NCBI GenBank assembly: GCA_949292245.1
Contig: CASEYV010000002.1
Span: forward strand, 1-64,000
DNA length: 64,000 nt
Direction: 5' to 3'
From: an uncultured bacterium
Lineage (GTDB): Bacteria > Bacillota_I > Bacilli_A > RF39 > UBA660
Shown here: piece after piece, positions 47,794 to 57,985 of the stretch
Layout of the letters: each line of letters begins with the position of its first letter
How positions within the stretch are numbered: position 1 is the stretch's first letter
Made by a program: the position numbers and the translations under genes
The notes under the pieces: model-generated
What the model saw: the letters and a program-made list of their open reading frames with translations, nothing else
Database searches by the model: none
What the model was told of the DNA's origin: nothing

Positions 47794-48984
47794 ATGACTG
47801 AAGAAAATATAAGTAAAAGTGATGCTGTTCCAACAGAAAGTGGACAAACTACTGGTAGTGATGACACAGAAACAGATGCTACTGGTGATTTAAAAGAACA
47901 ATTAACGGAATTGGAAGGAAAACAAACAGTATCTACTGGAGAAAAATCTCCATTACTTTCTGGGGAGCAAACCTTTGAAGACCTTATTGCTACGATTTGT
48001 GATGGAACAGATTTGCTTTTTTTACCAAAAAGAGGTAATATTATAATTACTGATGTTGAATCTGTTATTTCAGAAGCTTATTGGTTAAGAAAAAATCATT
48101 CAGACGTAGTTGGAGCAGAAGATGTAAAATTACACACAATTGCTGATGGAGAATATGAATTGGCTATTGATTCATATGGTTTCTACAATACCGTTATAGT
48201 TAAGTATAAGGGGGGAACAGTTAAAGAAAGTTATAATGATTTAGTTAGAGCTTTTGATGAAGTTCCTTTTGAAGTTGAATATAATACGGCATCAAAAGAA
48301 GCAGCACAAATGAAGGCTAAAGCTATATTGGCAGCACAATTAAGAGAACATCAAATGTCAGTTACAGGTAGGATATTATATGATGGTGATTTAGATGTTG
48401 GGGATATATTAACATTTGAAAACCCCTTAACACTTAAAGACCAAATTCATATAGCTAATGGTGAAGAACCTGAATATATGTTTTTATTAGGATATTCAGT
48501 TAGTTGGACTGCTGATAGTTATATTGAGGCTGATGTTGAATTATACTATGCACCACAAAGTCCATCACCATTAGGGGTTCCAGATTACGGAACTGGTTAT
48601 GCACAAGGAGATGTTCAAAAGGCTATCGAAGAAATTGGAGCTGTTGTATCAACTTTTTCATACTCAAGTGCATGTCAAACTCATGATTGTATACAGGAAC
48701 AGAAAACTGGTGATTGTTTTGGATTAAGTGATTATATTGCTGTTGAATTTGCTAAAAGAGGTATTCGTGCAGTTATTTATGAATACCCAACTTCAGTAGC
48801 AAGACATCATCAAGTTAAATACGAATCAAACGGTCAATTAATCGAGTTTCCATATTCTCAATATGTTAAGGAGCATGTTTTCTATTCTGAGTCCATTCCA
48901 AGCGATGCTTCAATATACAAGGAATATGGACCAGGTAATTTAACTGGAACGGAAACAAATAATACAACTACTGATACAAATTAA
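47794..48984 (+). CDS. Tail hub-like protein with Cys/His peptidase-like domain (396 aa)
   Basis: After an acidic linker, LLSGEQTFEDLIATICDGTD, FDEVPFEVEYNTASKEAAQM, ILYDGDLDVGDILTFENPL form a gpD/XkdQ-type baseplate hub core (~res 50-280). The C-terminal ~90 residues carry GDCFGLSDYIAVEFAKRG and VARHHQVKYESNGQLIEFPY, which place Cys and His as in transglutaminase-like peptidases; pseudomurein endoisopeptidases PeiW/PeiP use a Cys-His-Asp triad. So it could cut the host wall during entry. The third residue of the triad is not clear. Paralogue follows. Confidence 0.7.
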   Translation: MTEENISKSDAVPTESGQTTGSDDTETDATGDLKEQLTELEGKQTVSTGEKSPLLSGEQTFEDLIATICDGTDLLFLPKRGNIIITDVESVISEAYWLRKNHSDVVGAEDVKLHTIADGEYELAIDSYGFYNTVIVKYKGGTVKESYNDLVRAFDEVPFEVEYNTASKEAAQMKAKAILAAQLREHQMSVTGRILYDGDLDVGDILTFENPLTLKDQIHIANGEEPEYMFLLGYSVSWTADSYIEADVELYYAPQSPSPLGVPDYGTGYAQGDVQKAIEEIGAVVSTFSYSSACQTHDCIQEQKTGDCFGLSDYIAVEFAKRGIRAVIYEYPTSVARHHQVKYESNGQLIEFPYSQYVKEHVFYSESIPSDASIYKEYGPGNLTGTETNNTTTDTN

Positions 48985-48998
48985 ACGAGGTATGAAAA

Positions 48999-50552
48999 AT
49001 GGTAAGATATGCAGTTGGTATTGATAAAGGGTCAGCAGGATTACCTGACCAACAAATATTAGATGGGGTTGCTAGTGCAATCCAACAAGCATGTGGAGCA
49101 GAAGTTAAAAAAATAGGTATTGGTTCTAATGCTGTACCTGCTTTTGGTATGACATCTGGGGCTAGTGGGTATACTGCTGTTTATATTACAAATGGTCGTG
49201 GTTTGCAGACACCAGAGGATTTTGAAGTTGGTATTGGCAGATATTATAATTATGATTTTTGTATATTTGTTTGGGCAGGTGAATTAGTTGGAAATCCATA
49301 TTTAACTGTTGAATATAATGATAAATATCCAGTACCACCAGAACACGATTGGAATAGAGATGCAAGTTTTGGACCAGGAACTATGTATGCAAAGGATTTC
49401 TTTAACAAAAAAAGTAATATCTCTCTTGTTATTGCCCAAAGTTTTGAAGAAATTGGTAAAGGTGTTTGTGCAGGTGGTAATTATGCTGGAAGTGGCCCAT
49501 CAACAGCAGGAGGGCAACAACAGGAATCACAGAAATCTGAATTACTTTCTGGTGAATGGACCTTTGAAGAATTGATTGCTTATATTTGTGATGGTGTTGA
49601 TATTCAATTTATACCTAAAAAAACAAATATCGTTGTAACTGATTTTGAAAGTCTATTTGCTGAAGCAAAATGGCTTAGAGATAAGCATGCTGATTCAGTT
49701 GAAGGAGAAAATCTTCATTTTTGGCAACTTGAAGATGGAAGTTATGAGGAACAAATTAATCAATTTGGTTTTTATAATTCCGTTAAAGTAAATTATAAAA
49801 ATGGTTCAGTTGTTGAAGAGTATGATGATTTAGTTAGAAACTTAGGTCAAATTCAAATTACATATGACCATAAAAATTTAGATAAAACATCAGCTATTAT
49901 TAAAGCTAAGGCATATTTAGCAGCTCATGTTAGAGAATTTGAGTTAAAATTAAATTCAACGATATTAGCTTCACCTGAAATAGATATAGGTGATATAGTT
50001 ACTTTTAACAATCCATTTACTATGCGGGATTCATATAAAGCTGACCCAGAATATTTATTTGTGAGTGGTTACTCAATAGAATGGGAAGATGGAGGAGCAA
50101 TTAAACAAGGTTTAGAATTATCATATGGACCTATTCAGGCTAGTCCACCAGAAGTTCCTACAACTGGTAGTAATGGAGCTGATGTTGAAGCTGAATCAAT
50201 ATCTGAAGAAGCAAAAGCTGCATTTGAAGAACTAAAAACACAGTTAGGTGAAGTATCTTATGATACATCTTGCAGTTCAGCATCATGTTTAGAATCCAAT
50301 AAAAAAGGAGATTCTAAAGCTTTATCTGAATATATTGCTAATTTTCTTAATGGAAAAAATATTCAAAATAAAATTGTACAGTATGAAAAAAATGATAAAC
50401 CATTTTATTCCGTTGTATATGTAGATGGTAATTCATGGAAGAATGTTCCTTATTCAGAGATAGTAAGTGATACTAATTTCTTAGCAACATCTGCAGCATT
50501 AGAGCAAGTACAAGAAAGTCAAACAAATGAAAGTGGTGATACTAATGGTTAA
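48999..50552 (+). CDS. Tail hub-like protein with degenerate peptidase domain (517 aa)
   Basis: N-terminal ~165 residues (VGIDKGSAGLPDQQILDGVA, GVCAGGNYAGSG) are a separate domain. Residues ~185-390 repeat the hub core (LLSGEWTFEELIAYICDGVD, ASPEIDIGDIVTFNNPF). The C-terminus aligns with the peptidase-like domain of the preceding protein but has GDSKALSEYI where that has GDCFGLSDYI and KPFYSVVYVDG where that has RHHQVKYESNG, so Cys and His are lost. Probably a structural partner or inactive copy; hetero-assembly with the first is possible. Confidence 0.7.
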   Translation: MVRYAVGIDKGSAGLPDQQILDGVASAIQQACGAEVKKIGIGSNAVPAFGMTSGASGYTAVYITNGRGLQTPEDFEVGIGRYYNYDFCIFVWAGELVGNPYLTVEYNDKYPVPPEHDWNRDASFGPGTMYAKDFFNKKSNISLVIAQSFEEIGKGVCAGGNYAGSGPSTAGGQQQESQKSELLSGEWTFEELIAYICDGVDIQFIPKKTNIVVTDFESLFAEAKWLRDKHADSVEGENLHFWQLEDGSYEEQINQFGFYNSVKVNYKNGSVVEEYDDLVRNLGQIQITYDHKNLDKTSAIIKAKAYLAAHVREFELKLNSTILASPEIDIGDIVTFNNPFTMRDSYKADPEYLFVSGYSIEWEDGGAIKQGLELSYGPIQASPPEVPTTGSNGADVEAESISEEAKAAFEELKTQLGEVSYDTSCSSASCLESNKKGDSKALSEYIANFLNGKNIQNKIVQYEKNDKPFYSVVYVDGNSWKNVPYSEIVSDTNFLATSAALEQVQESQTNESGDTNG

Positions 50553-51750
50553 TCAAAATTCAATAGCTTCAACAAGTGGAGAGAATTCTAATATTATATC
50601 AAGACAAGTTAATCAATATTATGATTCTACAACTACAGAGGCTTATAAACAAATTATGAAAAATAAAAACAACGATGTAAGGCTTGGTGGAAATTTAAAA
50701 CAATCAAAAGATAATGTATATAAAAGTTCAGTTAGTGTTTATACACCGTATGATGGACAATATCATACTTACTGGACTAGTATGAGTATTGATGTAAATG
50801 TAACAGATTTCTTACAAACATGTGAGCTTACAGCTCCATATTCTCCAGACTTAATGGAGTATTGGACACCAATTACAGCATATTGTCGTGTTTATGGTAG
50901 AAATAAAGGTGAAGAAAAACTTTTATTTATCGGAAGGGTAAGAGAACTTTATCAATCTGGTTATGAGTTTAGAATGGTTTTACAATCAGCTACATGGAAA
51001 TTAAAACAAAATGCAACAACAAGTTTTGTAGAAGATAATGTAAAGGGTAAAGATGGATATGTTATTATTAAATTGATTTTAGAAGCTTTAAAATTTGATT
51101 CATATTATATATCTCCAAATGCTGAAAAAATACTCCGTACAGTTGGTATTGATGAAAATGGGGAATTAGTAAAGGCTGGGGAAGTAGTTGAAGAAGCTCC
51201 TGATTTATTAGAATATTTAAAAAGTTCTGACCCAATGGGAAGTATTACTAAAGATACATTAAGTAATAAATTAAAAGAAAGTAAAGTTGGAAATGAAGAA
51301 AACATTAACTATACATTAAAATATGAAGAACCAACTGAAGTTATGAAACAAATCGCTGCTACATCTGTTCCAGTACAAACAGCAAATCCAGTATCAGGTG
51401 GTGGTACTGGTGGTGGTGGAGGTGGTGGTGCTGGTGGTGTTAGTGGAGGTGGAGGTTCTTCAACATCATCAACTAAGAAGAAACAAACAAAAGACCAACA
51501 ATTTAATGCTAAATGTCATGCAACAAGTAAAAGTATACAATTAGTATTAAGACTCGCTTATGGTAGTATTAAAGCGAAAAAGAATGTAGATGCTAGTGTA
51601 GGGGTAAAATTAACTAATTATAGAAAATTACAGACAAAAAATAATAAAACACATGCAACTAATTATTGGACCAAAGATGGATTAACCAATTGTATTAATT
51701 GGTTGAAAGAATATGCACGCGACCAAAAAGTTAGATTTACAGGAATTTAA
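50545..51750 (+). CDS. Tail/baseplate protein with Gly-rich linker (401 aa)
   Basis: Start at ATG behind GTGGTGATACTA, overlapping the previous gene by 8 bases. The first ~270 residues look like a gp27/gpD-type baseplate domain (FLQTCELTAPYSPDLMEYW, LLFIGRVRELYQSGYEFRMV). A flexible linker of Gly (~290-315) leads to a basic C-terminal domain (TNYWTKDGLTNCINWLKEYA). The latter may bind DNA, cell wall or the tape measure; unknown. Confidence 0.65.
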   Translation: MVNQNSIASTSGENSNIISRQVNQYYDSTTTEAYKQIMKNKNNDVRLGGNLKQSKDNVYKSSVSVYTPYDGQYHTYWTSMSIDVNVTDFLQTCELTAPYSPDLMEYWTPITAYCRVYGRNKGEEKLLFIGRVRELYQSGYEFRMVLQSATWKLKQNATTSFVEDNVKGKDGYVIIKLILEALKFDSYYISPNAEKILRTVGIDENGELVKAGEVVEEAPDLLEYLKSSDPMGSITKDTLSNKLKESKVGNEENINYTLKYEEPTEVMKQIAATSVPVQTANPVSGGGTGGGGGGGAGGVSGGGGSSTSSTKKKQTKDQQFNAKCHATSKSIQLVLRLAYGSIKAKKNVDASVGVKLTNYRKLQTKNNKTHATNYWTKDGLTNCINWLKEYARDQKVRFTGI

Positions 51751-51841
51751 TAAACGGTATTATTAAATATATAAAAAGTTATAACTATTTATATATATGA
51801 TTAAGTATATTATTATTCAAATTTAATCATGAGGTTTGAGA

Positions 51842-51943
51842 ATGAAAAAAAAATTTGAAAATGGAACACCAAAAATTAAAATTAGAAATATAATTGTAAA
51901 GGAAAAAGATAAAGAAGATAAGGAGAGGTATAATGAAGAGTAA
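51842..51943 (+). CDS. Small basic peptide (33 aa)
   Basis: GAGGTTTGAGA SD before ATG. KKKFENGTPKIKIRNI then Lys/Glu-rich. Overlaps the next start by 11 bases and supplies its AAGGAGAGG SD, so a coupled small tail gene or a leader peptide. Confidence 0.5.
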   Translation: MKKKFENGTPKIKIRNIIVKEKDKEDKERYNEE

Positions 51944-52376
51944 TCAATTAATTTTTACTAAAGGAAAAGAAAAAGCTTTAAAAACTCTTTTTAGTCAGGA
52001 TAATTTTGGATATTTAGCTATTGGGTATCAAGATGAAACTCAAGATACTAATGGATTTGAAAATCCTGTTACTGATGCTGATGATGATGGATTTAACGAA
52101 ATTAATGTACAAACATTTCCATCTTATGCAAGGATTCCATTAGTAGCACAAGATGAAGTAAATGTAGATTATGATACTGAAACTGTATATATGAAATTTA
52201 CTGCTGATTTGGATATTGATAATATTATTGAAATTACACCTATAAATCAATTTGCTATTGTAGATAGTTCAGATAGTACAGACCCAAATACCGTTATATA
52301 TGCGGCAGCAACTTTTCCAGAATTTGTTAAATCAGAAAAAATAGCTATTACTTTTGTTATTGATATAGGTTTATAA
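51933..52376 (+). CDS. Tail-associated structural protein (147 aa)
   Basis: AAGGAGAGGTATA SD. Beta-rich: FGYLAIGYQDETQDTNGF, YARIPLVAQDEVNVDYDTET, IAITFVIDIGL. The pattern (G-Y-L-A-I-G..., a 'phi-P-phi' turn and a closing strand) matches small tail-fibre/baseplate attachment proteins that precede fibre genes in phages. Exact family not named. Confidence 0.55.
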   Translation: MKSNQLIFTKGKEKALKTLFSQDNFGYLAIGYQDETQDTNGFENPVTDADDDGFNEINVQTFPSYARIPLVAQDEVNVDYDTETVYMKFTADLDIDNIIEITPINQFAIVDSSDSTDPNTVIYAAATFPEFVKSEKIAITFVIDIGL

Positions 52377-52386
52377 GGGGGTTTAT

Positions 52387-55300
52387 ATGACTAGTTATTA
52401 TAATAGGGTTTATGGAAATCTTTATCCTGGTCGTATTGCTAAATCTGAAGATATTAATTTAATTCAAACTAATATTGAAGATGCAATTAAAGCCGTTATT
52501 AATGATTTACATGAACAAACTTCATATATTTTAGGAAATGAAGAAGATGCCTTCTTATTATCTCCAGCTCCTAAACGTGCAGGTAGATATATTGATACTA
52601 TGAATTTAGTATCTGAATCAAAAGAAAAATGGCTCAACATTAATAAATATGGATATAAACAAGGTATTAAAAAATCTAAAACAAGTTTATACAGTATTAT
52701 TGTTAAATTAAGAAATTTATATAATAGAACTGTTACCGTTAAGTTTGAGTTACAAGATGATAGGGGAACTGTTTTAAAAACATCAAGTGTAAAGGTTCCT
52801 GCTAATACAACTTCTTCTGAATTTGAAGTTGTTTTTGCACAAGATTATGTTCCTACAATATTAGGTAGAAGCAATTCAGATATTGAAGAAGATAATAACT
52901 TTTTAATGTCTAACAGACCTAATGAGGAATATATTCATGAAGGAAATACCGTTTATGATAATCAAGATGATAAAAATTCTAGTGTAGGAGCTACACAATT
53001 ATATCTCGTTGTTAAACCATTAAATATGTCTGCAACAGACTTATTTGTTAATGGAGATGAAGATGTTGGTGTTATTGATAATGAAACCTTTATGATTTGT
53101 GCTGATTCAGAAGGTAAATATGGAAAATTATTACAACAAACTGGTAACTCTGGTCTTTATTATGAGGATACTATTTATGATTTGTATTTCAAAGATGTTT
53201 ATTCTACAAAAAATACATATCTTTGTAATGGAGGAGCAGCTGTAATTGATGGAACACCAGTACAATGTATCGATACACATGTTACTGTTGATGGAGCTTC
53301 TTCTTTTGGAGATGTAAAATCTTTTGTTTATATGGATTTAGATGGTCATTTAAGGTCAGAAAATTCAGTTGCTACTGAAGGCTCTTTAAACGATGTATTA
53401 ACTCCATTACCTGCTGGTAGATTACCTATAGCAGAAATAACATTCTATAAGGATGGTACAAAATCACCAGAAGTATATCAAGAAGATACTGAATTAATTA
53501 CAAGACCACGTTCTCATCACGAAAGACTTCGTAGATTAGAAAAAGAAATGGCTTATCAAAGAGATATTACTATACCACCTCGTTTAAAATATACTTTATC
53601 TGGTAGTGATATTATTGAGGATAATCCTCAAAAGATTACTGCAAAAGGAGATGAAGATGGTACTGCTGGTGCTAATGAATTAGAATCTGGTACAGATTTC
53701 TTTTTAACAACCGATGCAAATGGTAATTTCGTTGTAAAAACAATAAATGCAGAAGTTTTAAATATTCCTATAACTTTTGATGAGGAAGAGGACGCTAAAG
53801 AAACTGATGTTAATATTAAAGAAGGTAAATTGTATCCTACTAAGGTTAATGTAGATGTAAAAAATAAAAGCCTTACATTAAAACAACTTAATACTGAAGC
53901 TGGAGTAGGAATGGATGATGAAACAGCTAAAGAAACCATTTTTAATGTATGGGATGATGATGCAGCTAATAGACCTGTAAATGAAGATATTACTCCTACT
54001 GAAAGAGAATTTACTGTTCATAAAGGTAAAAGTGGTAAAAATGATTGGTCATCTGAATATCCAGCTATGACTTTTTATACTGACTCTGATTTTCAAGTTA
54101 GTGGTATTAATATTCCTATTACTAAATTTAAGAATTGTGAATCAGTTTGTTTCTATATATGGAAAAGACAAGGTCCTAATAATAAAACAAATAAAGTATG
54201 GATTGAGCTACCACATATCTACAAATCAAAATCTTTCAGCTTAGCTAATGCTAAAGAAAAAGATGGTTATCAAATTGTTGAAGGTGGATTCAATATCGTT
54301 GTAGGTAAGGATAAAAGTACAACTTCAAGTGATACAACTGGTACAAGCAGTACAGATTCTGGTGATGCAACCCAATCTAATGAGCAAACTGAATATACAG
54401 ATACTGGTTTACATCTTCCTAAAGGTCAGTATATTATTATGGCTTTACCAACACCTAAATCTGGGTCTGGTAGTGTATATGTAGAAACATATAAACCAGC
54501 TGATTCAAAAGATTTCTTAATACGTTATTATGGTGCTGCTGATGCATCTCACTTTTATTTAAAAGATAGGTACTTTGAAATTTGGTATAACTCTGCTACA
54601 TTTACTGGTACAAGTGGTAAATATGCTCAAACTGGATATATTGAATCTGGAACATTAAAATGGACACAAGTTGAACCTGTTGAAACTGTTACTGTTCAAG
54701 CAAATGTTGAAAATCCAGAAGGTTGTTCATATAATATTTATGCTGATACTGGTGGTGGATATAAGCAGTTAAAAATGAATGAGCCAACAAAAATTACTGG
54801 TCAAGGATATGCATTTAGATGGAAAATATCAATGACTGGTACTGGTAAAGACACACCAAGATTCTTCTATTCGGATGAGAATGGATACGCCGTTAAATTT
54901 ATATTAACAAGAAAAACCCCTGAAGTCGGTGCCTATGATGATAAAAATGCTTGTATCACAACTAAAACGATATATGCAAATGATATATTAAGAAAATATG
55001 TTGGTGATGACAATATGTCATTAACTGATAATAGGTTTTCTAATTATGAATTTTGTAGGTTATGGGGACAAGATTCAACAGATACTGATTTGTTAATTGA
55101 TATTGCAGCTTCTGATTTAAAGGCTAAAATTGATACTCCTGAAATTACTACAGCTACTGATACTATTCCAGCACAGACTAATGAATTTGATATATTTTCA
55201 TTATATTTCGTTGATTTAGATTTAGATGATTTCTGTGATGGTTCTGTTGATTATGATAATTATGAACCAGATATGGAATATGATGAGCATAATATGCGTT

Positions 55301-57756
55301 TTAAATTAGATACAGATAATGCATATAATGATGATGATATTGCTGTGTTTAATATGAGTGATTTCGAGTATAGTATTGATGATACTCCAATGAGTGCTAT
55401 TAAGCATACAAAAACTACTGTATCAATTGATGATGATTCTGAAGCGACAGAAGAAGTTGATACTATTAGTTTTGCTGCAAATACCGTTATTGATTCAGAT
55501 AAAAATATATTAATTGGTCGTTATCAAAATAAATCTTCATATATGGATTTAACTAAATATTCTGGTATGAAATTGAATATTGATTTGGATACTGTTTCAA
55601 CTGATAATGTTTCTACAAGTGCTAATGTAGCTATCAAAGGTTTAGCTTTATATGTAAGCTCTGCTTTAGAAGAGGATGTTCCTACTCGTGTAAATCAAGA
55701 ATTAGAAAATAAAATGGTTGTAGCAGATATTGAAGCATTACCACCTACATTAGATGATATTACCGAAGAAACACTTATTGATTTCTATACTAATAAGGTT
55801 ATTCATGCTATAAAAACAGTAAACGGTGTTAATTATGATACATATTGGCAATATATTAAAAATAATGAAGGCTCATATGTATTACAAAGAGTATATGACT
55901 TAAAACCTTATAGTATATTTGAAATTGTTGATTTAGCTGCTGGAGATGACCAAGAGATTTATGTATCTATTGATGAAGATAATGAGAATTTTAAATATGC
56001 AAAAGAAATTGGTATCATTGCTTTAGTTGATGAAGATATATTTAAGATTGAAACAAGTTGTATCTTAACATTAAAGAAAATTAGAGCAGTAGCTCAAGGA
56101 TATTATACATTGTTTGATGGAACAGATACATTATTACCTGCTGACCCTGGTGAAAGAGGAGAAGATAATTTATATATTATCAATACTCATACTGATAAGA
56201 ATGGTACAAGGTCTTGTCAATTGAAAATGTATTATAATAGATATAAAGAAGTTGGTAAAAGAATTGCTTATTGGAATAATGAATCAATAACTCGTGATTT
56301 CAACTTTATTGGTTGTCAAGTTGCTGTAAATAGTTGGATTCCTAAAAACAGTTTAATTATGAATTTATGTAGAGATGAAAATGGGGTAGACCCAGTTGTT
56401 AGTATGAACTTCCCTACTATAAATTATATTCATTATGAAGCTGCTTCTGATAGTATTAAAGAAATTCCATTAACAGGAACAAAAGTTGATTTAACAGTTG
56501 AACCAGATAATGAAGATGTTAGTGATTCAGAAACTGATGAAGGTGCTTCAGCTGATTTAGAATTAAAAGATAATGTATTTGATGATTGTATTATTCAAAC
56601 TGGTGATTTATATAAATCCGAAGGTACATCTGATAATTATACCGTTAAAATTTTAACAACAAAGAAAGAACCTGTGAAAGGTGCTGATGTTAATTTCAAA
56701 TTAAACGGTGTTTCATACAAAAAAACTACTAATGATAGTGGTGAAGCTTCTGTAGCTGTTAATTTAGAAGAAGGTACATATACTATTTCAACGGAATATA
56801 AAGCACATACCGTTAAAAATAATATTTATATTGGAACAAACAACATTAACCAAAATAAGGTTAAATTTACTGCAACAATAACTATGTTAGATGAAGATGA
56901 AGAGGTTCCAGAAGGTATTATTCAAATTCTATGTGATGGTAATGTTGTTCGTTCTGAAGAAGTTAATTTTGCAACTTCTGATGTTGATAGGACTACTAAA
57001 ACAGTTACATTTGAATCATACCGTTTAGAATATGGTGTTCATGAAATTAAGGCTGAATATTATCCTACAATTGATTATATGGATAAAGAAGAGTCTAAAA
57101 AGTATAAAAACAGTTCCTCTTCAACTGTAAAAGTTAATGTTATTTGGCAGACAAAAGAAATTACAAGCACTTCCTCTTCCAAAGAAGATGAAGAAGAGGA
57201 TAAAAAAGAAGAAGATAGTGGTACTGAAAAATCATCATCTAAATCAAGCTCTTCATCAAGTTCAAGTGGCGATAGCGACAAAGATAAAGATGAAAATAAA
57301 GATGAAGATAAAGAAGAAGAAAAAGAAGAAACTATTGAACAAAAGTATTTATATCTTGATGAAGACTCTATTAGTATAGTTGAAGATAGTGAAATTGAAA
57401 ACAATGAAAAGCTTCAACAAGCAATTCCAGACTTTGTTGTAGTTGAAGATGGTATTGTAAACTTCAGTCAAGTATATAGAAAACTTAATACTGATGAAAC
57501 AATTAAATCTATTTCACTTGAAACAACAGAGAAATTTAGAGATTTCATGAAAACCATTCATGGTGAGGTTGAAGAACCTGAGGATATGAAAAAGACTTTA
57601 AATGTATATATTAAAAATATTATGTTATATGAAGCTGAAACTATGCCTATTTTCCATCCAAACATTCGTATGAAAATATATAATAAACCTCGTGGTGAAG
57701 AAACACTTGACTCTCCTGGTGTTAGGAAAATTGGTGCAGTTTTAACATATAGATAA
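52387..57756 (+). CDS. Giant tail fibre with adhesin-like Ig modules (1789 aa)
   Basis: N-terminus YYNRVYGNLYPGRIAKSEDI with LIQTNIEDAI resembles the DUF4815-type attachment domain of phage fibres. The body (to ~1400) is beta-rich and acidic. At ~1416-1480 an Ig-like module (VKGADVNFKLNGVSYKKTTN, DSGEASVAVNLEEGTYTIST) and a second at ~1490-1575 (EYGVHEIKAEYYP) are very like the repeats of Methanobrevibacter/Methanosphaera adhesin-like proteins. A Ser/Lys/Asp/Glu stretch (~1580-1640) precedes the C-terminal domain. It is the likely receptor-binding or host-contact protein. Confidence 0.75.
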   Translation: MTSYYNRVYGNLYPGRIAKSEDINLIQTNIEDAIKAVINDLHEQTSYILGNEEDAFLLSPAPKRAGRYIDTMNLVSESKEKWLNINKYGYKQGIKKSKTSLYSIIVKLRNLYNRTVTVKFELQDDRGTVLKTSSVKVPANTTSSEFEVVFAQDYVPTILGRSNSDIEEDNNFLMSNRPNEEYIHEGNTVYDNQDDKNSSVGATQLYLVVKPLNMSATDLFVNGDEDVGVIDNETFMICADSEGKYGKLLQQTGNSGLYYEDTIYDLYFKDVYSTKNTYLCNGGAAVIDGTPVQCIDTHVTVDGASSFGDVKSFVYMDLDGHLRSENSVATEGSLNDVLTPLPAGRLPIAEITFYKDGTKSPEVYQEDTELITRPRSHHERLRRLEKEMAYQRDITIPPRLKYTLSGSDIIEDNPQKITAKGDEDGTAGANELESGTDFFLTTDANGNFVVKTINAEVLNIPITFDEEEDAKETDVNIKEGKLYPTKVNVDVKNKSLTLKQLNTEAGVGMDDETAKETIFNVWDDDAANRPVNEDITPTEREFTVHKGKSGKNDWSSEYPAMTFYTDSDFQVSGINIPITKFKNCESVCFYIWKRQGPNNKTNKVWIELPHIYKSKSFSLANAKEKDGYQIVEGGFNIVVGKDKSTTSSDTTGTSSTDSGDATQSNEQTEYTDTGLHLPKGQYIIMALPTPKSGSGSVYVETYKPADSKDFLIRYYGAADASHFYLKDRYFEIWYNSATFTGTSGKYAQTGYIESGTLKWTQVEPVETVTVQANVENPEGCSYNIYADTGGGYKQLKMNEPTKITGQGYAFRWKISMTGTGKDTPRFFYSDENGYAVKFILTRKTPEVGAYDDKNACITTKTIYANDILRKYVGDDNMSLTDNRFSNYEFCRLWGQDSTDTDLLIDIAASDLKAKIDTPEITTATDTIPAQTNEFDIFSLYFVDLDLDDFCDGSVDYDNYEPDMEYDEHNMRFKLDTDNAYNDDDIAVFNMSDFEYSIDDTPMSAIKHTKTTVSIDDDSEATEEVDTISFAANTVIDSDKNILIGRYQNKSSYMDLTKYSGMKLNIDLDTVSTDNVSTSANVAIKGLALYVSSALEEDVPTRVNQELENKMVVADIEALPPTLDDITEETLIDFYTNKVIHAIKTVNGVNYDTYWQYIKNNEGSYVLQRVYDLKPYSIFEIVDLAAGDDQEIYVSIDEDNENFKYAKEIGIIALVDEDIFKIETSCILTLKKIRAVAQGYYTLFDGTDTLLPADPGERGEDNLYIINTHTDKNGTRSCQLKMYYNRYKEVGKRIAYWNNESITRDFNFIGCQVAVNSWIPKNSLIMNLCRDENGVDPVVSMNFPTINYIHYEAASDSIKEIPLTGTKVDLTVEPDNEDVSDSETDEGASADLELKDNVFDDCIIQTGDLYKSEGTSDNYTVKILTTKKEPVKGADVNFKLNGVSYKKTTNDSGEASVAVNLEEGTYTISTEYKAHTVKNNIYIGTNNINQNKVKFTATITMLDEDEEVPEGIIQILCDGNVVRSEEVNFATSDVDRTTKTVTFESYRLEYGVHEIKAEYYPTIDYMDKEESKKYKNSSSSTVKVNVIWQTKEITSTSSSKEDEEEDKKEEDSGTEKSSSKSSSSSSSSGDSDKDKDENKDEDKEEEKEETIEQKYLYLDEDSISIVEDSEIENNEKLQQAIPDFVVVEDGIVNFSQVYRKLNTDETIKSISLETTEKFRDFMKTIHGEVEEPEDMKKTLNVYIKNIMLYEAETMPIFHPNIRMKIYNKPRGEETLDSPGVRKIGAVLTYR

Positions 57757-57790
57757 GCGATATATTTTATATATATCGTTTATTTTTTTG
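57756..57790 (+). terminator. Hairpin plus T-run after the fibre gene
   Basis: CGATATAT (57758-57765) and ATATATCG (57771-57778) pair around TTTAT and are followed by TTTATTTTTTT. The arms are the AACGATATA word and its complement, so the dispersed cassette word also works here as a terminator arm. Confidence 0.6.
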
Positions 57791-57799
57791 GTGATAAAT

Positions 57800-57952
57800 A
57801 TGACAAAAGGTGAATTAACACAAGAAGAAATAATTGAGGTATTTGAAACATTAGAAATTTCTAAATATAAAAAATATCTTGATAATACTTTTGAGGTTTG
57901 GGAAGTTCCCCCTATAAGAAAAGGTATGCAAATTTATTTTGAATCTCACTAG
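57800..57952 (+). CDS. Small hypothetical protein (50 aa)
   Basis: GGTGATAAAT SD before ATG 57800. Helix (TQEEIIEVFETLEISKYKKY) then a strand (FEVWEVPPIRKGMQIYFES). Not recognised. Confidence 0.55.
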   Translation: MTKGELTQEEIIEVFETLEISKYKKYLDNTFEVWEVPPIRKGMQIYFESH

Positions 57953-57985
57953 TAAAAATAATATAATTAAATCTTAGGTGATAAT

